Shown here one piece after another: positions 16,904 through 24,030 of a stretch of DNA of 29,079 nt; position 1 is the first letter of the stretch, and every line of letters starts with the position of its first letter. The DNA is taken from the NCBI GenBank assembly GCA_943373175.1, contig CALSBM010000038.1:1-29079 (forward strand), written 5' to 3'. The stretch comes from JAIXUI01 sp943373175. Its GTDB lineage: Bacteria; Bacteroidota; Bacteroidia; UBA7662; JAIXUI01. A model generated the notes under the pieces. It was not told the DNA's origin and searched no databases. It worked only from the letters and a program-made list of their open reading frames with translations. The position numbers and the translations under genes are program-made.

Positions 16904-17335
16904 TCAGGGATTGGTAATGGTCAAGGTATTGGAAGAAGTGCTAAACAAGGTAGTATATCGTTTCAGTGGAAAAGAAGCTGGCCCATTGGTGACTTGTCCT
17001 TCAAAATTCCACGACGAAGTGCAACAACCGCAACGAAGCAGTATAAGGCTGGCACTGTCGAGGTTCAACACATGACAAGGAGTGAGAGGCTGCCAAGAGC
17101 AGGTTCGTTCGTAAGCGCGAAACTCAGTAATTGAAGCCCGGTACAAAAAGGTGCCTCGATACCCAATTGGGAGTGCCACCATTCCTCCAACACTGTTGAG
17201 GGATTGAAACTGGGGAAGATTAAGGGAATACGTTTGCTCGAAAAAAATATCCGGAATTTGGTTGATGCCTTGGTTGTTTCTTGAACAGCTTGTTAACAGG
17301 AAAAACGCAAGCAGAAACCATAGTCCGCCTTTCAT
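16904..17335 (-). CDS. Lipoprotein with a degenerate Rieske-type domain
   Basis: The 143-aa product begins with MKGGLWFLLAFFLLTSC, a clear lipobox (LTSC), so it is exported and lipidated. The second half has YERTCSWQPLTPCHVLNLD and, 20 residues on, CGCCTSSWNFEGQVTNGPAS, then FPLKRY. The F-x-G-x-V-x-x-GPA-x-x-PLxxY ending is the hallmark of the Rieske [2Fe-2S] fold, but the C-x-H pairs that bind the cluster are not in canonical form. It may bind a metal differently or only keep the fold. It overlaps the upstream dehydrogenase by 4 nt, and the mutase ATG begins 2 nt after its stop, so it is part of the gene train. Confidence 0.7.
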   Translation of the reverse strand: MKGGLWFLLAFFLLTSCSRNNQGINQIPDIFFEQTYSLNLPQFQSLNSVGGMVALPIGYRGTFLYRASITEFRAYERTCSWQPLTPCHVLNLDSASLILLRCGCCTSSWNFEGQVTNGPASFPLKRYTTLFSTSSNTLTITNP

Positions 17336-18198
17336 GACTTCGGATTATAATCGTAAAAGCCTTTCCCGCTTTTACGTCCAAGGTGCCCGGCAGCTACTTT
17401 TTGTTGCTGAATTCTGTTTGGACGAAATTTTCCATCGTAGAAAAACGATTCGTACATAGCAGAAGTGACAGAGAAATTAGTATCTACCCCAATCAAATCC
17501 ATCAACCGGAATGGGCCCATTTTAAAACCTAACCCTTCCATGAGTTGGTCAATGGTTTCAAAATCGGCCACTCCTTCTTCCAAAATTTGCAAGGCTTCTA
17601 CATAATACGGCCTAGCTACACGATTGACAATGAATCCGGGTGAATCAGCAGCATGAACTGGGGTTTTGCCCAGTTTTCGGGCTAAATCTTCCAGTAACTG
17701 AGCTACCTCCGGAGAGGTAGAAGCGCCGGAAATTACTTCAACCAGTTTCATTACCTGGGCCGGATTGAAAAAGTGAAATCCTGCTACTCGTTCCGGACGA
17801 GGAATTCCGGCAGCTATTCGAGTAACCGGAATCGAAGAAGTGTTGGTTGCGAGTATGGTCTCCGGACTGTTGATTTCAGCTAATTGCTGAAACAACTTCT
17901 GCTTAGGTTCCAACTTTTCTATAATGGCCTCAATCACTATGTCGGCTATCAGTTGTTGAGGGTGATTAGTATAGGAAATCCTCGACAACACTTCTTCTGC
18001 GACTTCCTGACTTATTTTTTGCTTCTGAACCAGCAAATCAATGGAGTTTCGATTAGCCGATTGAGCCTTATCGAGCATATCGGGATTAAGGTCGTACAAG
18101 ATGGCCTTAAATCCGGCTTGTGCACAAATCTGCGCGATGCCAGCACCCATAGTTCCGGCACCTGCAATGGCGATAGTTTGAATTTGTTCTAATGTCAT
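17332..18198 (-). CDS. 3-hydroxybutyryl-CoA (3-hydroxyacyl-CoA) dehydrogenase
   Basis: The 288-aa product oxidises or reduces short-chain 3-hydroxyacyl-CoA with NAD(P). The N-terminal Rossmann motif is GAGTMG (13-18) followed by an acidic DLN at the end of the second strand, which favours NAD. The catalytic region GFHFFNPAQVMKLVEVI contains the active-site His, and the C-terminal dimer domain has GFIVNRVARPYYVEALQ and DLIGVD. The length matches the single-domain PaaH/Hbd type. It overlaps pheS upstream and the Rieske-like gene downstream by 4 nt each. Together with the mutase it suggests short-chain acyl-CoA metabolism, though pairing with pheS is only positional. Confidence 0.95.
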   Translation of the reverse strand: MTLEQIQTIAIAGAGTMGAGIAQICAQAGFKAILYDLNPDMLDKAQSANRNSIDLLVQKQKISQEVAEEVLSRISYTNHPQQLIADIVIEAIIEKLEPKQKLFQQLAEINSPETILATNTSSIPVTRIAAGIPRPERVAGFHFFNPAQVMKLVEVISGASTSPEVAQLLEDLARKLGKTPVHAADSPGFIVNRVARPYYVEALQILEEGVADFETIDQLMEGLGFKMGPFRLMDLIGVDTNFSVTSAMYESFFYDGKFRPNRIQQQKVAAGHLGRKSGKGFYDYNPKS

Positions 18199-19223
18199 AA
18201 TCCCATTCCAAGGTGAAACTGCTTCAGAAAACGAGCGTCGTTCTCGAAAAAGAGGCGTAAATCTCGAATACCATATTTGAGCATAGCCATGCGTTCAACG
18301 CCGATACCAAAGGCATACCCTTGGTATTTTTCAGGATCTATGCCGCAGTTAATCAATACCTGAGGATCAACCATGCCGCAGCCAAGAATTTCAACCCATC
18401 CGGTATGCTTGCAAACCGCACAGCCTTCGCCACCGCAGATGAAACAACTCACGTCCATCTCAGCAGAAATTTCGGTGAAGGGGAAGTATGAAGGACGAAA
18501 ACGGACTTTCGAATCAGGGCCGAACATTTCCCTAACGAAGCTAAACAAGGTTTGTTTAAGGTCTGCAAAGCTGGCATCCTCTGCAATGTAAAGCCCTTCG
18601 ACCTGATGAAACTGACAGTGTGCACGAGCAGAGATGGTTTCATTCCGATAAACCCTTCCCGGCATGATTGCGCGTAGCGGAAGTTGGCCTTTCATCATTT
18701 CTTGAACCTGAACAGAGGAAGTATGCGTACGCAGCAGTGAACCTTCCGGATTAGAGAGGAAGAAAGTATCCTGCATATCGCGGGCTGGATGGTCATCGTC
18801 GAAGTTGAGGGCACCGAAGTTGTGCCAATCGTCCACGATTTCGGGGCCATCGCTTAGGTTGAAGCCAAGACGCTGGAAGATGCCAATCATCTGATTCATG
18901 ATTAGAGAAACCGGATGCCGGGAACCAGCCTCGTGGCCACCAGCCGGACGCGAGAGATCGGGGTGATCAGCATGTTGTTCTTCACGGGCTTCCAATAACT
19001 CTCTCAAGCTTTCAACCTTTTGTTCGGCAGCTTGCTTGAGCTGATTCAGAAGCTGGCCGGTATCCTTTTTTTCCGGACCGGGAACTTCCTTAAAATCGGC
19101 AAACAATGCAGCGAGTATGCCCTTTTTTCCGAGGTAGTGAATTCTGAATTGTTCCAGGGCTTCGGTTGAATTAATCTCCAGAGCGGTTAATTCCTGCAAC
19201 AACGCTTCTATGCGGGACTTCAT
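18195..19223 (-). CDS. pheS: Phenylalanyl-tRNA synthetase alpha subunit
   Basis: The 342-aa product charges tRNA-Phe as part of the alpha2beta2 complex in the cytosol. The frame is open to 19322, but the family start is MKSRIEALLQELTALEI at 19223, and the upstream residues do not fit. After the N-terminal coiled coil (to about residue 85) come the class II core with PGRVYRNETISARAHCQFHQVEGLYI (motif 2) and GYAFGIGVERMAMLKYGI (motif 3). A Cys-rich insert (CFICGGEGCAVCKHTGW) lies between them. The first gene of the minus-strand train; it diverges from bshA across 111 bp that must hold both promoters. pheT is not adjacent. Confidence 0.97.
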   Translation of the reverse strand: MKSRIEALLQELTALEINSTEALEQFRIHYLGKKGILAALFADFKEVPGPEKKDTGQLLNQLKQAAEQKVESLRELLEAREEQHADHPDLSRPAGGHEAGSRHPVSLIMNQMIGIFQRLGFNLSDGPEIVDDWHNFGALNFDDDHPARDMQDTFFLSNPEGSLLRTHTSSVQVQEMMKGQLPLRAIMPGRVYRNETISARAHCQFHQVEGLYIAEDASFADLKQTLFSFVREMFGPDSKVRFRPSYFPFTEISAEMDVSCFICGGEGCAVCKHTGWVEILGCGMVDPQVLINCGIDPEKYQGYAFGIGVERMAMLKYGIRDLRLFFENDARFLKQFHLGMGL

Positions 19224-19334
19224 AAGCACGAAGATACTTTTCCATGTTGAAGGGGGGAACCACCTTTCCCTGTTTTCTTGATTTTCGTGTGCTATCGTGG
19301 TTTTTTTCCGTACTTCGACCACAAATTCATCAGC

Positions 19335-20489
19335 ATGTTGCGCATAGGAATTGTCTGCTATCCAACCTACGGTGGCAGCGGGGTTGTAGCTACCGAGTTG
19401 GGCAAAGCTCTAGCCCAAGTTGGTCATGAGGTTCACTTCATTAGTTCAACTCAACCATTCCGACTCGACATCTGGAACGAAAAGGTGTTCTATCACGAAG
19501 TTAACGTGGCCTCCTACCCACTTTTCGAATATCCCCCTTACATTTTGGCCTTAGCAGGTGAACTGGTGGATGTGGTGAAGTACCACAAACTCGATTTGCT
19601 TCACGTTCATTATGCTATCCCACACGCTACAGCCGCACAGTTAGCTCAACAAGTACTCGAAGATGAAGGCATCATTATTCCAGTGATAACTACCCTTCAC
19701 GGTACCGACATTACTTTAGTAGGGAAAGACAAGAACTATGAACCCTTGGTTCGCCTGGCCATCAATCGGTCGCAAGGGGTTACAGCCGTTTCGCATTCGC
19801 TGGCACAAGAAACCCGCGATGGCTTCCGTATTACTCGACCTATTGAGGTAATTCACAACTTTGTGGATACTGAGCGCTTCAAACCCCGCAAAACGGGGCA
19901 CTTCCGTAAGGCAATTGCACCAAACGACGAACGCATTTTAGTACATATTTCCAACTTCCGTAAACTCAAACGCGCCGATTTGGTCATCGACATCTTTAGC
20001 AGGGTGAACAAAGAAATTCCGAGCAAACTGCTCTTGGTTGGCGACGGCCCGGAAAGACAGAAAGCCGAACAACTGGCTCGCGATCTACAAGTTGATGCAC
20101 ACGTTCGTTTTCTGGGGAAGCAAGAAGCAGTGGAAGAAATCCTTTCCGTTTGTGATCTTTTCCTGATGCCTTCTGAAAGTGAGAGCTTTGGCTTAGCCGC
20201 ATTAGAAGCTATGGCCTGCGGGGTGCCGGTAGTCTCCTCCGATATTGGAGGATTACCGGAAGTCAACATCCCGGGTGTTACCGGCTACCTCTCCCCTATG
20301 GACGACGCAACAGACATGACCGAAAAAGCGTTAAGCATCCTCCGCGAGGACCAAGTGCTCGAAGGCTTCCGCCAGCGCTGCCGCGAACATGCCCTGCAAT
20401 TCAGAATAGAAAATATTCTCCCTCACTACATCCGTTTCTACGAACAAATCCTCGGCAGACCAGGCGCTTGTTCGGGAAAGCAGGAATGA
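19335..20489 (+). CDS. bshA: Bacillithiol-type glycosyltransferase BshA
   Basis: The 384-aa GT4 enzyme joins GlcNAc from UDP-GlcNAc to L-malate, the first step of bacillithiol synthesis. Diagnostic features are the glycine-rich start IGIVCYPTYGGSGVVATELGKALA, then HEVHFISSTQPFRL, HVHYAIPHATAAQLAQQVL, VTTLHGTDITLVGKD and the GT4 donor-site motif SESESFGLAALEAMACGVPVV. I use the ATG at 19335, which begins at the conserved core; the open frame starts 57 bp earlier. It is the last core gene before the accessory region: its stop lies 40 bp from the first repeat of the cassette-like array. Bacillithiol in Bacteroidota is established; in this strain it is inferred. Confidence 0.94.
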   Translation: MLRIGIVCYPTYGGSGVVATELGKALAQVGHEVHFISSTQPFRLDIWNEKVFYHEVNVASYPLFEYPPYILALAGELVDVVKYHKLDLLHVHYAIPHATAAQLAQQVLEDEGIIIPVITTLHGTDITLVGKDKNYEPLVRLAINRSQGVTAVSHSLAQETRDGFRITRPIEVIHNFVDTERFKPRKTGHFRKAIAPNDERILVHISNFRKLKRADLVIDIFSRVNKEIPSKLLLVGDGPERQKAEQLARDLQVDAHVRFLGKQEAVEEILSVCDLFLMPSESESFGLAALEAMACGVPVVSSDIGGLPEVNIPGVTGYLSPMDDATDMTEKALSILREDQVLEGFRQRCREHALQFRIENILPHYIRFYEQILGRPGACSGKQE

Positions 20490-20529
20490 GGCTGCTGAAC
20501 TGTACTGAAAAAACTGGTTAGTGTCATGC

Positions 20530-20610
20530 AAAAGCCTCAGTCTAGTAGGCTTGTTCTGGGACTTTTGGTTAGAGGGGCTGAGGCTAGATGGAGGGATGTT
20601 GAGCGGTTGG
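20530..20610 (-). repeat. Interspersed repeat type B, copy B1
   Basis: Core shared with three other copies: cttgttctgggrctttkggt, then ggggctgaggctact and ggagggatgtt. This copy lies 20 bp downstream of the L,D-transpeptidase stop and is the left end of the array. AGCCTCAG (20533-20540) and CTGAGGCT (20578-20585) are perfect complements and could close a large hairpin. Confidence 0.75.
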
Positions 20611-20629
20611 TTTTCTTCTGTCCACTATG

Positions 20630-21151
20630 TCAAGGTTTGATTTCAATTGGTGTCCCAATTTTTACCACGTTGTATAGTTCGTCAATTTCTTCGTCTGTTA
20701 CTGCAATGCAACCTAAAGTCCAATCATACCAGCGATGAAACTTACCAATAAATCCAGTCCTGTTTCTAAGTCCGTGAATTTTAACGTCACCACCTGCAGG
20801 CTTTCCAAGTCGTTTTGCATTTTCAATGTCGTCCTTATTTGGATAAGAAATGCCTAGGTTTTTATGGTAACCACTATTCGGATTTTTGTCGTTGATTATG
20901 TAAAGTCCTTCGGGTGTTTTTTTGTCCCCTTCAAATTCTTTGTCACCGATAGGTTGTCCACCGAGTGAGATTTTATAAGTCTTTAAAAGTTGTCCGTTTG
21001 AATATGCTAACAACTGTTTTTTTGATTTAAAAACTACAAGCTTATCAATTTGGATGTCGGATGGAAGTTTTTCTTCTGGATAGAAATAATAAACTGTCAA
21101 CCCTAAAAAAATAAGTGAGATTGTCAGCCAGATTAACCTTCTCTTTTTCAT
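20630..21151 (-). CDS. L,D-transpeptidase-type (YkuD) envelope enzyme
   Basis: The 173-aa product has one N-terminal membrane anchor or uncleaved signal (LIWLTISLIFLGLTVYYFYP), so the catalytic part is periplasmic. The YkuD signature is present: H126 in DVKIHGLRN and, 22 residues on, the nucleophile C148 in DWTLGCIAVTDEEIDELY. TPEGLYIINDKNPNSGYH is the usual substrate-side segment. Family members cross-link peptidoglycan or attach proteins to it, and small ones of this type also occur on mobile DNA. It is a single-gene cargo between repeat C1 upstream (48 bp) and B1 downstream (20 bp). Function beyond the fold is inferred. Confidence 0.88.
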   Translation of the reverse strand: MKKRRLIWLTISLIFLGLTVYYFYPEEKLPSDIQIDKLVVFKSKKQLLAYSNGQLLKTYKISLGGQPIGDKEFEGDKKTPEGLYIINDKNPNSGYHKNLGISYPNKDDIENAKRLGKPAGGDVKIHGLRNRTGFIGKFHRWYDWTLGCIAVTDEEIDELYNVVKIGTPIEIKP

Positions 21152-21198
21152 TACAATTGTCTTTTTGTCTATTCTTTGTAGGGTCTGCTAAAGTTGAA

Positions 21199-21702
21199 CA
21201 TAACGTCAGTCTGTGAACTAACTCATTTCCGGCCTTACAGAAGGTTGTTTTTTAAATTTTAGACTGATTTGCGGCATTCATTTTCTATGCGGCTGTTTTT
21301 TGGGTGGAAAAATTCGGTTGAGTTTTAGATGCTTAAAATGGTTTGTTTTGAGTAGAAGTTGTCAAATGGAGTGAATCTACAAACGGATCAATAAAACGGA
21401 CAGGATTGTCTTTATTTATCGCTTCCTCCAAAGAAGAAATCCAAGTTTGAAAGCAATTCAATTCCGCCAAATAAACCATATTGTCGCCGTTTTATTTAAA
21501 TACAAAATACAACGCCTTCTCTTTTACACCAACCCATTCACCGAAAAGAGGGCGAGTTTTTTCACAGCCTGACGGTTTTGCAGCTTTGCGTTCGGACTGG
21601 TTTCGGAGCACAAAACTATCAACCTGCACTAAACTTGAATAGAAGCACAAAGTTTGATTTAACCACTTAGACGCAACTTTTGGGTAGGTGCTGTTATAGG
21701 GC
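21199..21702 (-). repeat. Interspersed repeat type C, copy C1 (about 504 bp)
   Basis: About 504 bp matching C2 (505 bp) along its length. Shared blocks include tctacaaacgsatcaataaa, caacctgcactaaacttgaa and ggtaggtgctg. On the minus strand it begins GCCCTATAACAGCACC directly after the cargo lipoprotein gene and ends GACGTTATG before the L,D-transpeptidase gene. It contains the transposase fragment at 21333-21479 and a 76-codon open frame (21492-21722) that starts on the lipoprotein stop (TAATG). That frame is broken in C2, so I do not call it a gene. Confidence 0.85.
21333..21479 (-). pseudogene. IS1182-like transposase N-terminal fragment (in C1)
   Basis: A 48-codon frame whose SLEEAINKDNPVRFID and FVDSLHL match the start of IS1182-family transposases (SLEE-I-x-x-DNPVR-ID-FVD-LDL). 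It stops at NKPF; the rest of the roughly 450-aa enzyme is missing. The same truncation is present in C2, so the fragment was shortened before the repeat was duplicated. Family match is from memory. Confidence 0.65.
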
Positions 21703-21721
21703 GTTTTTATTTCTATCATCA

Positions 21722-22378
21722 TTAGTAATTAACTGTCCAATAGCTGTCGGTTATAAAAGTTATTGATTGCAACTTATTGTCCTTGAATGAATAGGTGTGT
21801 TTAATGTCTTGCACGCATGATTCGAGGATAAAGTATTTATAATTTTCCAGAAGATCCTTTGGGAAGTTGTCAAAGAATACTTTATAAAATTCTTCTTTGG
21901 TCATACCTACTTTTATACCATTTACTAATTGAACTTCGCTGTCGAATATTTCGCCTTTGAAAAGGTTTGAATGTTTTGTGGCTTCAAGGTCGTTATCAAA
22001 GAGGAAGATTAGTTTGCTTAAGTTTAGTTTTAGTATATTGAATTCAAACTTTCCAACGTCCATAGAGTCTGTCCGGTTTGTAACATTAAAGTTTTTTAGC
22101 AAACTGGATTTGAATTCAGTTTTGTCTTTGATAATACCAAAAGGAGAATAAACAAATTCTGAACAGGTAACTATTAATAAAGTGTCGCCTAAACTGTTAT
22201 TTAAAGAATTGAATTCAAATGAGGGCTTTGGTGCCGCCCAAAAGTTGCCAATTTTAATTGCTTTTGTTGTGTCTATTTGTTGAACCGAATTTTCTGATTT
22301 AGCCGGCTCTTTTGAATTGTCGCAAGCAGACAACAAGGCGAAAATTGTTAAAGTATATATTGTTAAGTTTCTCTTCAT
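21722..22378 (-). CDS. Lipoprotein with BamE-like C-terminal motif (cargo)
   Basis: The 218-aa product starts with MKRNLTIYTLTIFALLSAC, a signal with lipobox LSAC, so it is an exported lipoprotein. The middle is beta-rich and unrecognised. Near the C-terminus VNGIKVGMTKEEFYKVFF followed by TYSFKDNKLQSITF resembles the G-M-T-x-E-E-x ... F-x-x-G-K-L-x-x-I pattern of SmpA/BamE-type small domains; function is not implied. The gene is flanked exactly by two type C repeats, with GCCCTATA (22397-22404) 18 bp before the start and TATAGGGC (21695-21702) 19 bp after the stop, in inverted orientation. This makes it the best-delimited single-gene unit in the window. Confidence 0.8.
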   Translation of the reverse strand: MKRNLTIYTLTIFALLSACDNSKEPAKSENSVQQIDTTKAIKIGNFWAAPKPSFEFNSLNNSLGDTLLIVTCSEFVYSPFGIIKDKTEFKSSLLKNFNVTNRTDSMDVGKFEFNILKLNLSKLIFLFDNDLEATKHSNLFKGEIFDSEVQLVNGIKVGMTKEEFYKVFFDNFPKDLLENYKYFILESCVQDIKHTYSFKDNKLQSITFITDSYWTVNY

Positions 22379-22396
22379 TCTTGTAATCTTTAAAAT

Positions 22397-22901
22397 GCCC
22401 TATACCGTCAGTCTACGAATTAACTCATTTACCACCTCTCCAAAGAGCCGTTTTTCGAATTTTAGACTGATTTGCGGCATTCATTTTCTAGGTGGCTGTT
22501 TTTTGGATGAAAATTGAGAGGGGTTGTAGATGCTTAAAATGGTTTGTTTTGAGTAGAAGTTGTCAAATGGAGTGAATCTACAAACGCATCAATAAATCGG
22601 ACAGGATTATCTTTATTTATCGCTTCCTCCAAAGAAGTAATCCGAGTTAGAAATCTATCCTTTGACGCCAAATAAGCCATAATTCTGCTGCTTTATTTAA
22701 ATACAAAATACAACGTCTTCTCTTTTACTTCAACCCATTCACCGAAAAGAGGGTGATTTTTTTCACAGCCTAACGGTTTGCAGCTTTCCGTTCAGACTCA
22801 TTTCGGAGCACAAAGTTGTCAACCTGCACTAAACTTGAATAGAAGCACAAAGCTTCATTTAACCACTGATCCGCCACTTTTAGGTAGGTGCTGTGATGGC
22901 C
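22397..22901 (-). repeat. Interspersed repeat type C, copy C2 (about 505 bp)
   Basis: Second copy of the C repeat, aligned end to end with C1 with scattered substitutions and a few single-base indels. On the minus strand it starts GGCCATCACAGCACC, 9 bp after the hepT stop, and ends GACGGTATAGGGC just before the lipoprotein gene. One missing base (aaaccgttagg against aaaaccgtcagg) breaks the open frame seen in C1, supporting a non-coding view of that part. Confidence 0.85.
22534..22680 (-). pseudogene. IS1182-like transposase N-terminal fragment (in C2)
   Basis: A 48-codon frame starting MAYLASKDRFLTRITSLEEA and continuing INKDNPVRFIDAFVDSLHL; this copy is closer to the IS1182 transposase start than the C1 copy. 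It ends at the same NKPF stop. No further transposase domains follow on either strand. Confidence 0.65.
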
Positions 22902-22910
22902 AGTAATTTA

Positions 22911-23246
22911 TCAGGCGTTAAGGTAGTGATCAATTTGTTTCTTCAATTCAGGAAGTTCTCTTACGATTATAGTCCAAATCACTTCATCTGAAATGTTATC
23001 ATAACTATGAATAATTCGATTTCTGGTGCCAATGATATTTTTTGCGTCCCTAATGGGAAAGTTTTCGTCCCTTTTCAAAATACGATTTACAGCTTCACCA
23101 ATAATCTCCAAGTTTCTTTCAACTGCTTTTTTGGTTTTAAGGTCACTGCGATAAGAGAAAAAGTCTCTGTTATTTCCTAAAAACTCAAAAATTTCGTCAA
23201 CTGATTTTTGTATATCTAGAAGCCAAACCTTTATATTAATGTCCAT
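22911..23246 (-). CDS. hepT: HepT-family toxin ribonuclease (DUF86)
   Basis: The 111-aa helical product carries the HEPN-type catalytic motif Rx4HxY as R75-NRII-H80-S-Y82, intact. HepT toxins cleave RNA and are silenced when the partner MntA transfers AMP to the motif tyrosine. The start overlaps mntA by 11 nt, so the two are translationally coupled. The gene ends 9 bp from the start of repeat C2. As a two-gene toxin-antitoxin module it is typical cargo of mobile arrays, where it can stabilise the region. Toxicity in this copy is not shown by the sequence. Confidence 0.92.
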   Translation of the reverse strand: MDINIKVWLLDIQKSVDEIFEFLGNNRDFFSYRSDLKTKKAVERNLEIIGEAVNRILKRDENFPIRDAKNIIGTRNRIIHSYDNISDEVIWTIIVRELPELKKQIDHYLNA

Positions 23247-23538
23247 AAATTAAAACTTTGTTTTTATCAAGTTCTTGACGAAAAAAACGATTTTTAATTG
23301 CTCTTTCTTCTAACAAGTCAACCTGTCTTTTGAGAATATCCTCAAGTTTTGTCTTCAGATTAAAATATAGGTCAGTGTATTTAAAAGGGTCATTTTCTTC
23401 AAAATCTACGATTAAATCTATGTCTGAGTCATCATTGAAGTCTTCTCTTGTCACAGAGCCAAATGCAAATAGAGTTTTTACTTTGTTGTCTTTACAAAGT
23501 TCTATGATTTGATTTATTTTTTGTCCTTCAATTTTCAT
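23236..23538 (-). CDS. mntA: MntA-type nucleotidyltransferase antitoxin
   Basis: The 100-aa product is a minimal nucleotidyltransferase with the motif GSx10DxD: G27-S28, then D39-I-D41 in FAFGSVTREDFNDDSDIDLIVDF. This is the family signature for MntA, which adds AMP groups to the HepT tyrosine and so neutralises it. The later acidic segment VDLLEERAIKNRFF is also typical. It is first in the pair and overlaps hepT by 11 nt. Repeat A1 ends 47 bp upstream of the start codon, so any promoter must lie in or beside the repeat. Confidence 0.93.
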   Translation of the reverse strand: MKIEGQKINQIIELCKDNKVKTLFAFGSVTREDFNDDSDIDLIVDFEENDPFKYTDLYFNLKTKLEDILKRQVDLLEERAIKNRFFRQELDKNKVLIYGH

Positions 23539-23584
23539 ATCCCAAATTAATGAAAGTTCTGTTTGTTTGTCAAGATATTATTGG

Positions 23585-23850
23585 CATAACATCCCTGTAT
23601 ATGTAACTGCCCCAAACTTGCGTATATTTTTCTGGAGCTGCGTATATATCTGCCTTACTTGAAGTGGTTAGAGTGTTTGAAATAACGCTTGTGGCTTCGA
23701 GCAACAATCCCTCTAGAAGGCTGGCGATTTCGCTTGGCTGGGTGAGTTTATAGTGGTTCATGATGCTGCGTGCTCCGTACTGCTAAGATAAAAAATCTTA
23801 CCGTACGAGTTGATCTCTGGGAATGTTTCTTGAGTAAATCCTTGGGGCTA
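23585..23850 (-). repeat. Interspersed repeat type A, copy A1
   Basis: The left border cataacatccctgtata is shared with A3 and A4. The degenerate arm TATATGTAA (23598-23606) faces TTGCGTATA (23618-23626) across 11 bp, and a further CTGCGTATA lies at 23638-23646, 20 bp on. The right part (ctgctaagataaaaaatctt, then ttgagtaaatcc) resembles the end of the recombinase remnant. On the minus strand a 63-codon frame (23570-23761) reads through the copy with KADIYA then YTQVWG. Confidence 0.75.
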
Positions 23851-23950
23851 ATACTGCTGCTTAAGGATTGATTAAATGAGTTTTAGATATGCCAATGTGA
23901 TTAGTGTTCTCAAGCCTTCATACAGCAGGAGCTGCTCAACACCACATCAT

Positions 23951-24030
23951 TCAAAAGCCCCAGTCAAGAGGCTTGAACCGGTACTTTTATTTGTTGGGGC
24001 TGAGATTACTCGGAGGGGTGTTAAGTGATG
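23951..24030 (-). repeat. Interspersed repeat type B, copy B2
   Basis: Most diverged B copy: gttggggctgagattactcg then gaggggtgttaagtg. The fic reading frame runs into it, so the last 14 codons of Fic (SLNTPPSNLSPNK and stop) come from the repeat. AGCCCCA (23956-23962) and TGGGGCT (23995-24001) are complementary. Confidence 0.65.

Noticed and set aside
21492..21722. 76-aa ORF starting on the lipoprotein stop codon
   Set aside because: It lies almost entirely in repeat C1 and its frame is broken by a one-base deletion and stop in C2.
20533..24001. attC-like hairpin with compensatory changes between B1 and B2
   Set aside because: The complementary 3' arms are at different alignment positions in the two copies, and B3/B4 do not form the same stem, so it is not true covariation.
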